This document shows, one piece after another, positions 34,401 through 41,201 of a DNA stretch of 64,000 nt. The stretch spans positions 161,545 to 225,544 of the forward strand of contig NZ_LMUH01000022.1 in the NCBI RefSeq assembly GCF_009766105.1, read 5' to 3'. Under the pieces are notes generated by a model that saw only the letters and a list, made by a program, of their open reading frames with translations, ran no database searches and was not told the DNA's origin. Each line of letters opens with the position of its first letter. The first letter of the stretch is position 1. This stretch comes from Granulicella sp. S156 (GTDB taxonomy: Bacteria; Acidobacteriota; Terriglobia; Terriglobales; Acidobacteriaceae). A program made the translations under genes and the position numbers.

Positions 34401-35393
34401 ATGTCTTCCTTTGCTATTCCCCACCCTGCTCGGCGCATACGGCGCGTTGGTGTGCTTGCCTTCGCCGTGGCAGCTGCTCTTCTGCTTGCCGTATTGGTAT
34501 GGCAAGGGATTACATCCTCAGGAAACCCGAACCCCACTGCTCCGCAAACTACCAGTTCAGCGGCGGTGCTCGATATTGGGGTGCTGGTCTTTCGTGAGGG
34601 GTTGGAGTGCATTCTCGTGCTGGCAGCGATCACGGCAGGCATGACAGGAGAACAGCAGGCCCACCGGCGGCCGGTAGCAATGGGCGCTGGTGTTGGATTT
34701 CTCGCAACGCTCCTTACCTGGTTCGTTGCTGTAGGAGTTCTCAATGACATCAGCCAGAAGATCTCGGCGCTTAATCTCCAGGCAGTCACAGGTCTACTGG
34801 CGATTGTTGTGTTGCTCATCGTCATGAACTGGTTCTTTCACAAGATGTATTGGACCGGGTGGATCTCTCTTCACAACCGGCGCAAGCGTGAGTTGCTGGA
34901 GGATAGAAGAGACTCTGGCACGAAGAGAAACGTGCTGCTGGGGATGGGCCTGCTAGGCTTCTCCTCCATGTATCGGGAAGGCGTGGAGGTTGTGCTCTTT
35001 CTACAGAGCTACCGGCTTAAGCTTGGCAACGAAGTCATCTTCTATGGCGTTCTGATTGGACTGTTTTTATCGGCGATCGTGACCGTTCTTACGTTTGCGG
35101 CGCATCGTAAATTGCCCTATCGAAAGATGCTGATCGTCACGGGCATCCTGCTTAGTCTTGTTCTGTTTGTCATGGTGGGCGAACAGATCCAGGAGATGCA
35201 ACTGGCCCACTGGTTGCCGACCACTACGATCCGAGGGCTCGCCGACAAGTTCCCTTCGTGGATCGGATTGTGGTTTTCGATCTTTCCAACCGTGGAGACA
35301 CTGACAGGGCAAGCGCTCGCCCTTGTTCTTGTGTTTGGTTCTTATTTTGTGGCAGAGCGGTCGTCGCGGAAGACAGCTGCGAAGTTGAAGTAA
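34401..35393 (+). CDS. FTR1-family metal (iron-type) permease
   Basis: A 330-residue membrane protein with about seven transmembrane helices. Both FTR1 motifs are present: REGLE at residues 65-69 (VFREGLECILVL) and REGVE at 192-196 (MYREGVEVVLFL). These glutamates bind ferric iron in yeast Ftr1 and bacterial EfeU. The start at 34401 is 10 bases after the CbiX-like stop, with AGAGGT as ribosome-binding site. The first helix, GVLAFAVAAALLLAVLVW, comes before a periplasmic proline-rich stretch. Iron is the family's metal, yet the neighbours (S4 C-minus, CbiX-like) raise zinc or cobalt as alternatives. It would move metal into the cytoplasm after the receptor brings it through the outer membrane. 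Confidence 0.85.
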   Translation: MSSFAIPHPARRIRRVGVLAFAVAAALLLAVLVWQGITSSGNPNPTAPQTTSSAAVLDIGVLVFREGLECILVLAAITAGMTGEQQAHRRPVAMGAGVGFLATLLTWFVAVGVLNDISQKISALNLQAVTGLLAIVVLLIVMNWFFHKMYWTGWISLHNRRKRELLEDRRDSGTKRNVLLGMGLLGFSSMYREGVEVVLFLQSYRLKLGNEVIFYGVLIGLFLSAIVTVLTFAAHRKLPYRKMLIVTGILLSLVLFVMVGEQIQEMQLAHWLPTTTIRGLADKFPSWIGLWFSIFPTVETLTGQALALVLVFGSYFVAERSSRKTAAKLK

Positions 35394-35814
35394 TAAGGGG
35401 TGTCTTGAGTGTTTGGTATAAAGTGGAGCACACGAAGAACAAGCAACAGCAAAAGCCTTAACGCGGAGGACGCGGAGGTTTCGCAAAGGTCGCAGAGGGT
35501 GTCGTAGCGGCCTCTGCGTTTTTCCGCTGCGCCCTCTGCGTTAAGGCTTTTGGACTGTCCGCCACGAATTTGCGGGGAAATAAGAGCGGCCCCATAGGGA
35601 CAACTGGCGCGTTAGCGACTCAAGACACCTCTGAACAACTACAAAAGCCTGAATTTCGAGGCAATCTACGATTGCCTGCCAGATACCCTTTTTCCGGCAT
35701 TTCCCATCTACACTATCTGAGTGCTATTTCAGCCTACAGGCCTGAGATAAGCGAACACGGGACACCGTGGTATCCAAAGTTCAGGAACTGCGGCGACCGT
35801 CGGAAAGGCTCCAA
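35394..35814. repeat. Intergenic region with AAAAGCCTTAACGC inverted repeat
   Basis: Perfect 14-bp arms at 35451-35464 and 35538-35551 enclose imperfectly paired CGCGGAGG / CCTCTGCG segments. An AAGAACAAGCAACAGC tract (35436-35450) precedes the left arm, as seen beside other repeats here. From 35552 to 35814 there is no gene or hairpin I can support, only the AAAGG before the Gly-rich gene. Confidence 0.7.
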
Positions 35815-36306
35815 ATGCGTGGACTCAATGTTCTGCTTCGTACAGCGTTGTTGCTCGCACCCCTGACTTTAATGCCAATAGCAGATGCGCAAATTGGCAT
35901 CGGCATAGGGGTAGGTCCGCCCGTCTGTTCCTACGGTTATTACAACTATGCTCCGTATCCGTGTGCCCCTTACGGTTACTACGGGCCAGGGTATTTCTAT
36001 AACGGCATCTTCCTCGGCGTAGGCCCGTGGTCTAACTGGGGTTATGGCCATGGCTGGGGTAATCATCGCTTTATCGGCGCCGGTGGCGGAAGATACTACG
36101 GTGGTGGCCGTGGCTACGGTGGAAGAGGCTATGGCGGTGGTCGTGGCTATGCCGGTAGAGGCGGCTACGGAGGTGGTCGCGGCTATGCCGGTAGAGGTGG
36201 AGCTGCCCGTGGCGGGTTTGGTGGCGGCGGACGCGGCGGTGGCGGCCATGGTGGCGGTGGTGGCCATGGTGGGGGCGGCGGTCATGGCGGTGGCGGTCAT
36301 CGCTAA
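35815..36306 (+). CDS. Secreted glycine/tyrosine/histidine-rich protein
   Basis: A 163-residue protein from ATG 35815, preceded by GGAAAGG. The signal peptide is MRGLNVLLRTALLLAPLTLM, ending IADAQ. The mature part begins IGIGIGVGPPVCSYGYYNYA and becomes a low-complexity tail of GGGRGYGGRGYGG units, GYAGRGGYGG repeats and a final His-rich GGGGHGGGGGHGG. Such proteins are common, variable and of unknown role in Acidobacteriota; the tail's histidines could bind metal or the protein could be a matrix or cell-surface component. The repeat region is compositionally biased and of little use for homology. It is about 420 bases after the FTR1 gene. Confidence 0.75.
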   Translation: MRGLNVLLRTALLLAPLTLMPIADAQIGIGIGVGPPVCSYGYYNYAPYPCAPYGYYGPGYFYNGIFLGVGPWSNWGYGHGWGNHRFIGAGGGRYYGGGRGYGGRGYGGGRGYAGRGGYGGGRGYAGRGGAARGGFGGGGRGGGGHGGGGGHGGGGGHGGGGHR

Positions 36307-36383
36307 TTCGCAGCAAATACAAATACGGCACGGCGGAGCTTCAACAGCTCCGCCGTGCCGTTTCTATTAGGTGCGCAAGATGC

Positions 36384-37076
36384 TCAGCTTACGGTGAGCA
36401 GTTCTTCGTAGAAGCCGCCGATCTCGCGCTCTCGGTCTACGAAGTGAATCTCCAGAATCCAGTGGCGCTTCTGACCTTTTTCATCCAATGAACACATCGG
36501 CAGATGGCTCTTGGGATGAACATACAGGCTCACTTTGTCGTCGGCGATCCTCTCATGGGGAAACTGTCCGATCAGGTGTCCGGCGATAGGGCCGCCGAAC
36601 TCCCATCCGAACTTCTCCGCTAACGAGTGAGCGTAGCTGAAAAGCTCGCTGCTTGTGATGTCTGGGGTTTCGTTGAAATACCGCTTGCCCTCAGCGAAAG
36701 CTTCACCGACATCCTGCCGCATCTTGTGCTTGAAAGGATCGGAGCCTAGAACAAAGGTTCTGCCGAAATCGGCTTCCCACTTCTCAAAGACTGGCCCAAG
36801 ATCGAGGAACAGGATATCGTCTTCTCCGATCGTCAGATCGGGAGGATTTTCGGCATACGGCAGCAGGGTGTTTTTGCCTGCGCGAACGATTCGCTTGTGC
36901 CAGTAGGTCGTGATTCCATACATCTCCTGGGCCAGGGCGTAGATGTCCGTGTTCAGGCTGCTCTCGGTGATCCCAGGGCGGATCAGGCCGCGCGCTTCCA
37001 CGTCATGGAATAGTTGTTCTGCCTTGCTCTGAGCTTCGCGGAGCTCTGTTGCCCGCTCCTCTTCCAACGCTGTCAT
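36384..37076 (-). CDS. M24-family metallopeptidase (Xaa-Pro aminopeptidase-like)
   Basis: A 230-residue single-domain pita-bread protein. The metal ligands can be placed: the two aspartates in FLDLGPVFEKWEADFGRTF, the histidine in GHLIGQFPHE, and glutamates in WILEIHFVD and GGFYEELLTVS. The ordinary aminopeptidase N-domain is missing, as in a methionine-aminopeptidase-size enzyme, and the sequence is closer to Xaa-Pro peptidase members. It probably removes N-terminal residues from peptides or acts on a small amidine. No signal peptide. It faces the CHY zinc finger gene with 38 bases between them. Confidence 0.8.
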   Translation of the reverse strand: MTALEEERATELREAQSKAEQLFHDVEARGLIRPGITESSLNTDIYALAQEMYGITTYWHKRIVRAGKNTLLPYAENPPDLTIGEDDILFLDLGPVFEKWEADFGRTFVLGSDPFKHKMRQDVGEAFAEGKRYFNETPDITSSELFSYAHSLAEKFGWEFGGPIAGHLIGQFPHERIADDKVSLYVHPKSHLPMCSLDEKGQKRHWILEIHFVDREREIGGFYEELLTVS

Positions 37077-37114
37077 TGCATCCTCCAGACATCCTTATCT
37101 TCTAATCTATATCC

Positions 37115-37468
37115 ATGCTTGAGCCTCGTCCCAATGTGAACGGAATCGATCTGGACCCGCAGACTCGCTGCGCGCATTACAACCAGCCGATCGACGTTAT
37201 TGCGATCAAGATGAAGTGTTGTGACCGCTACTATGCGTGCAAGGATTGCCACGAGGCGTTGGCTGGCCACGACCTCGAAGTGTGGTCGCGCGAGGAGTGG
37301 GATCAGTTGGCGGTGCTTTGTGGATGTTGTGGAACCGAGCTGAGTATACGGACCTATATGGAGTGCGGGAATACGTGTCCAGCCTGCGGGGCGCGGTTTA
37401 ATCCGGGCTGCCGGAATCATTATCACTTCTATTTTGAGACGGAAGAGACGGGTGTTCGGGGCAATTGA
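37115..37468 (+). CDS. CHY zinc finger protein
   Basis: A 117-residue protein with the CHY pattern: NGIDLDPQTRCAHYNQPIDV, MKCCDRYYACKDCHEALAGH, VLCGCCGTELSIRTYMECGN and TCPACGARFNPGCRNHYHFYF. The nine or more Cys and His residues fit three bound zinc ions. Bacterial CHY proteins are small, cytosolic, and of uncertain function; eukaryotic ones are E3 ligases or chaperones. The gene is divergent from the M24 peptidase, and ends just before a 16-bp inverted repeat. The ATG at 37115 lacks a strong Shine-Dalgarno, but the family's N-terminus begins at this distance. Confidence 0.85.
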   Translation: MLEPRPNVNGIDLDPQTRCAHYNQPIDVIAIKMKCCDRYYACKDCHEALAGHDLEVWSREEWDQLAVLCGCCGTELSIRTYMECGNTCPACGARFNPGCRNHYHFYFETEETGVRGN

Positions 37469-37483
37469 GAGGTGCCTCGTGGT

Positions 37484-37623
37484 GCAAAAAGCCTTGACGC
37501 AACGGGCCCAACGGTTCGCGAAGGAACGCGACGGCATTTGTGCTTGGGAGAATGCTTGCTCTAAGCACTACAGCCGTTGCGTATCGTAGCGGGCCGTTGC
37601 GCCCGTTGCGTCAAGGTTTTTGC
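37484..37623. repeat. Intergenic inverted repeat with GCCCGTTGCGTCAAGG arms
   Basis: The left arm at 37484-37507 and right arm at 37601-37623 match exactly over GCCCGTTGCGTCAAGG and nearly so over the flanking A/T run. Between them GGGCCGTTGCGCCCG and related pieces give further pairing. It lies between convergent genes (CHY zinc finger and MsrB) and could terminate both. Its design (outer arms with a TTAAGG/TCAAGG + poly-T edge) resembles 35451-35551. Confidence 0.7.
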
Positions 37624-37654
37624 AAGAATGATGGCAGCTGCCTAATGACGCACC

Positions 37655-38281
37655 CTAGCCCAGCTTCACGAAGCGCATGGATGCTGAGTTCATGCAGTAT
37701 CTGAGTCCGGTGGGGCGGGGACCGTCGTCGAAGACATGTCCCAGATGCGCGTCGCACTCTCTGCAGGAGACTGCGGTTCGATCCATTCCCAGGGTGCTGT
37801 CGCTATTTTCAATGATGTTCTCTTTGGCGATCGGTTGCCAGAAGCTTGGCCAACCGGTGCCGGAGTCGAACTTGGTCGCCGAGTCGAAGAGCGCATTGTC
37901 GCAGCAGATGCAGCGGAAGAGGCCGCGGTCGTGGAGATCCCAGGAGTTGCCCGTGTAGGCGCGCTCCGTGCCTGCGTGGCGCGCCACTTCATACGAGATG
38001 GGCGAGAGCTGATGCTTCCAGTCCGCGTCCGACTTGATAACGCGGGGCACACTAACTTTGCCGGTGCGTTTGCCATCTGCGGAGAACTGGATAATGGTGA
38101 CGACGCCAGGAGTTCCACCACTTCCATTTGCTTCCACAGCACCGGTCGGAGAGCGATGCAAAGACCAAAGAGCTACCGCTCCACAGACACCTGCCGCTGT
38201 TACAGCGAAGGCACGACGGCTGATACGAGGCGTGGCCTCTGTCGACTCAACTTCCGGCTGTACTTCCGATTTGTTTTCCAT
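37655..38281 (-). CDS. msrB: Tat-exported methionine (R)-sulfoxide reductase MsrB
   Basis: A 208-residue protein from ATG 38281, which AAAGGAT precedes. SRRAFAVTAAGVCGAVALW is a twin-arginine-type signal, so MsrB works outside the cytoplasm. The catalytic domain has SYEVARHAGTERAYTGNSWD, the zinc cysteines in FRCICCDNALF and SCRECDAHLGHVFDDG, and the catalytic C196 in GLRYCMNSASMRF. It reduces methionine-R-sulfoxide in proteins. The DipZ gene ends 47 bases upstream on the same strand, and a periplasmic reductant is what an exported MsrB needs. This arrangement parallels PilB-like and MsrPQ systems. Confidence 0.9.
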   Translation of the reverse strand: MENKSEVQPEVESTEATPRISRRAFAVTAAGVCGAVALWSLHRSPTGAVEANGSGGTPGVVTIIQFSADGKRTGKVSVPRVIKSDADWKHQLSPISYEVARHAGTERAYTGNSWDLHDRGLFRCICCDNALFDSATKFDSGTGWPSFWQPIAKENIIENSDSTLGMDRTAVSCRECDAHLGHVFDDGPRPTGLRYCMNSASMRFVKLG

Positions 38282-38328
38282 GGTGGATCCTTTCTTCAAA
38301 GCTGTAGTGGCTGAGATCAAGAGATGTC

Positions 38329-40071
38329 TTAGCCGAAGGTGAACGAATATGCCTGAACTCCGGGAACGAGAAACTCGATACGGAAGGTACGATCCTGCAC
38401 AGCCCCTTGCTGGCGAATCAGCTGATACAGACGGTCTTCCGTTACTGTGCCGTAGCCATCTGCATCGGTGTCTACGCCGTGATCTGCACCGGGCGCTTTG
38501 CCGTCGAGAGTTACCCGGAAGCGGATAGGTGCACCAGCCTTGGAGGGCCCGAGTACGAGATGCAGGTCACGAGCATGAAAGCGAAAGAAGATGCTGGATG
38601 AGGGAGTGAGCGAGGTTGCTATCTGGCCTTCATCTATCCATTTGCCTGCGAAGGCCCACTGATTCAGTTTGAATTCTGCAGGAGCGCGATAGAGTTGCGG
38701 ATCGTCCTGGTTGAGTCCCTCAGGGGAAGCAAAGTTCTGCGCTCTCTGGTAACCGACGTACGTCTCGGGAGATTGAACCGCGTCCGAGTCGGAGGATGCT
38801 TCGGTACCCGTGGCAGCGATCTTTGTGGCCGCATCTGGGAGGGCCTTGTGATTTGCCTCTTCCAGGAGGCTGCGAATCCACTTCTCGGATTCGTCGTAGT
38901 TTCCTTCGCCGAAGTGGTGATAACGGATGTGGCCGGTGGCATCGATGAAGTAGTGCGCGGGCCAGTACTCGTTGTTGAAGTTGCGCCAGATGCGGTAGTC
39001 GTTGTCCATCGCAACGGGATAGGTGATGCCGAGATCGTGAACGGCCTTCCGCACATTAGACTCGTCTTTTTCAAACGGAAATTCAGGCGTATGGACACCG
39101 ATGACGACAAGACCGCTGTCCTTGTACTTCTCATTCCAGGCCTTGATGTATGGCAGAGTACGCAGGCAGTTGATGCAGGAGTACGTCCAGAAGTCGACGA
39201 GAACAACTTTGCCGCGAAGAGAGGCGGGAGTAAGCGGTGGCGAGTTGATCCACGCGGTTGCGCCAGAGAGATCAGGGAGAGTCGGGAGCGAGGTGTAGTT
39301 GCTGCTGCCGGAGGCGGCCATCATCTGATCGTTCGCGGCCATGGTCTGCGCGCTTTGCGGATGGATGCGATCGACGAGCCGCTGCTCCAGACTGGAGGTG
39401 CTGGCTAAGGAGAGACGTGTGAGCACACCGCGGTCGAGACCGAGAGCCACGACAACCACACCGGCGAGAACGGCGACGCCAAGGATGCGTCGAATCCATT
39501 CTTCAGCGCCGAGAGAACGCTTCATAGCGGCGAAGACACGGCCTCCGGCGAGTAAGGCGACCGTGAGAGAAGTAGCAGCTCCAGCCGCATAGGCAAGGAG
39601 GAGGATCGCGGTATGCGCGCTGGCGCCGCCCAAGGCCGCACCTGTGAGAATGAGGCCGAGGATGGGGCCGGCGCACGGCGCCCAGAGCAGGCCCGTGCCG
39701 ATGCCGAGCAGAAAGGAGTTTGCCACGCTCGGGCCTGCATCGGAGTCCTGCGAAAGTTTGTTGCCGAGTCGTACCAGCGGGCGGGTGAGGCGGTCGGCGA
39801 GTGACGAAAACAAAAGAGTAAGGCCGAAGATCCCGAAGAGAATGAGTGCGGCGATACGTCCGAACTGATTGGCGCGGACAGCCCAGCCTCCACCGACAGT
39901 TGCGAGGCTGGCTACCAGAGCGAAGGTGACCACCATTCCCGCCAGCAGCGGAAGGCCGCTCTTGCGAAACGGCTGATCGGAGCGCGCAAAGACGAAGGGC
40001 AGGACCGGGAGGATGCACGGGCTCAGGATGGTGAGGATGCCACCGACGTAGGCCAGGAAAAGCAAGAACAT
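38329..40071 (-). CDS. dipZ: DipZ-type transmembrane thiol reductase (CcdA domain + thioredoxin domain)
   Basis: A 580-residue protein; ATG 40071 lies 12 bases from AAGGAG, with GTG 40080 or TTG 40083 also possible. The first about 230 residues are a CcdA/DsbD-like membrane domain: FLAYVGGILTILSPCILPVL with a cysteine, and GLLWAPCAGPILGLIL with the second. Next is a thioredoxin domain with the redox motif C299-I-N-C302 in VLVDFWTYSCINCLRTLPYI, then a beta-rich DipZ C-terminal domain (FHARDLHLVLGPSKAG). It moves electrons from cytoplasmic thioredoxin to periplasmic targets. The adjacent exported MsrB is the likely target. The same architecture occurs as DipZ in Mycobacterium. Confidence 0.88.
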   Translation of the reverse strand: MFLLFLAYVGGILTILSPCILPVLPFVFARSDQPFRKSGLPLLAGMVVTFALVASLATVGGGWAVRANQFGRIAALILFGIFGLTLLFSSLADRLTRPLVRLGNKLSQDSDAGPSVANSFLLGIGTGLLWAPCAGPILGLILTGAALGGASAHTAILLLAYAAGAATSLTVALLAGGRVFAAMKRSLGAEEWIRRILGVAVLAGVVVVALGLDRGVLTRLSLASTSSLEQRLVDRIHPQSAQTMAANDQMMAASGSSNYTSLPTLPDLSGATAWINSPPLTPASLRGKVVLVDFWTYSCINCLRTLPYIKAWNEKYKDSGLVVIGVHTPEFPFEKDESNVRKAVHDLGITYPVAMDNDYRIWRNFNNEYWPAHYFIDATGHIRYHHFGEGNYDESEKWIRSLLEEANHKALPDAATKIAATGTEASSDSDAVQSPETYVGYQRAQNFASPEGLNQDDPQLYRAPAEFKLNQWAFAGKWIDEGQIATSLTPSSSIFFRFHARDLHLVLGPSKAGAPIRFRVTLDGKAPGADHGVDTDADGYGTVTEDRLYQLIRQQGAVQDRTFRIEFLVPGVQAYSFTFG

Positions 40072-40222
40072 AGTGCTCACCAACTCCTTTACTTCATGGT
40101 CGAACGGTCCAAAATCCAGGACGCGGCTTATTCGCTCCGAATATCAGACTCAAAAAGGCCTATATAGGTTACGGATTGCGAGACGATTTAGTTTTATGGT
40201 GTCGTATTGCATGGATAGAACC

Positions 40223-40426
40223 ACTATAAAACTGTCATCCTGAACCCTGAGCGTAGCCGAATGGGCGAAGGACCCCGAAGGGCTCGTCTTACCCATACTG
40301 TTCACGCCGTTTCAGTCGAAGAGGTTCAGGCAGGGGGATGTTCGAGGTGGAAAAGGTGTGAACAGTATGGGCAACGTATAGGATCTCGGGGTCCTTCGAC
40401 TTCGCTCAGGATGACAGTTTTGTAGT
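40223..40426. repeat. Nested inverted repeat (TCAGGATGAC type)
   Basis: Outer arms at 40223-40243 and 40406-40426 pair over 20 of 21 bases, and inner arms CCCATACTGTTCAC (40292-40305) with 40358-40371 pair exactly over 14. GTCCTTCG/CGAAGGAC segments pair between them. Related TCATCCTGA..TCAGGATGA units recur at 58989-59140. Flanks 40072-40222 and 40427-40498 hold no gene or clear signal. Confidence 0.8.
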
Positions 40427-40498
40427 GAGTCAAGCGAGAGCAGATTTTGCGGTGACATCAAAACAAAACGAATTGGGTACAGCTAACAGGATTCTGCC

Positions 40499-41005
40499 TT
40501 AAAGCGCAGCCGTCTCGTCAGAATGCTTCTCGATATAGGTCCCGACGATGCGTGCGGCCTCTTCAAGGAATTGGCGATCGTCTTCGGTGAAGGCGGCGGG
40601 GTCGTGGCTGTCGATGTCGATTTCGCCGATGACCTTTCCATGGACGTAGATCGGGACGACGATCTCAGACTTAGTTTCGATGGAACACGAGAGATAGCGG
40701 GGATCGGCATTTACATCATCAACGATGACCGTTTCGCCGGTGGCAACAGCAGCACCGCAAATGCCCTGCGAGACGGGAATACGGACATGCTCCGTTGGCG
40801 CGCCCACGAAGGGGCCGAGGACCAGAGTCTCGGAGTCGTCTGGATCCAGCATGTAAAAGCCGGTCCAGTTGTAGTGAGCGAGACGCTGCGATATTCCTTC
40901 GACGATGCCCTGCTGCAAAACTTGCAGAGCAGTTGCGCTCGACGCAATTTGACGGAACTCGACGAGGAGTGAGCTTCTGTCGGTGGCGCGAGAGAGATTG
41001 GCCAT
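40499..41005 (-). CDS. GAF-domain protein related to free-Met-R-sulfoxide reductase
   Basis: A 168-residue single GAF domain from ATG 41005. VEGISQRLAHYNWTGFYMLD, LVLGPFVGAPTEHVRIPVSQ, GICGAAVATGETVIVDDVNA and SEIVVPIYVHGKVIGEIDID line up with fRMsr (YebR/Yke). Cysteines equivalent to E. coli C94 (GICG) and catalytic C118 (YLSCS) are present, but the position of C84 is occupied by a non-Cys (HVRIPVSQ). It might still reduce free methionine sulfoxide with a shorter disulfide relay, or be a sensor. It lies 428 bases from DipZ on the same strand. No strong Shine-Dalgarno is seen before the ATG. Confidence 0.7.
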   Translation of the reverse strand: MANLSRATDRSSLLVEFRQIASSATALQVLQQGIVEGISQRLAHYNWTGFYMLDPDDSETLVLGPFVGAPTEHVRIPVSQGICGAAVATGETVIVDDVNADPRYLSCSIETKSEIVVPIYVHGKVIGEIDIDSHDPAAFTEDDRQFLEEAARIVGTYIEKHSDETAAL

Positions 41006-41201
41006 GCTGTAAGTATCTACCAATATCAATAGATGCAGCGTCATGGCCGAAGTCGCTGCCTTGTAGGCGACATGCCGAAGAGCCGGTATACTCGGCCCCA
41101 TACGAAATGGCATACGTCGCACACTCCGCTACCTAGAAGTGAACCTGTGCGGTATTGGCAGGGCGGACTGCATTTGCCAGCATCGCCTGGAAAGGGCAAC
41201 C

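Noticed and set aside
38695-39408. 237-aa plus-strand frame opposite dipZ
   Set aside because: Antisense shadow; no start signal or family resemblance, while DipZ is unmistakable.
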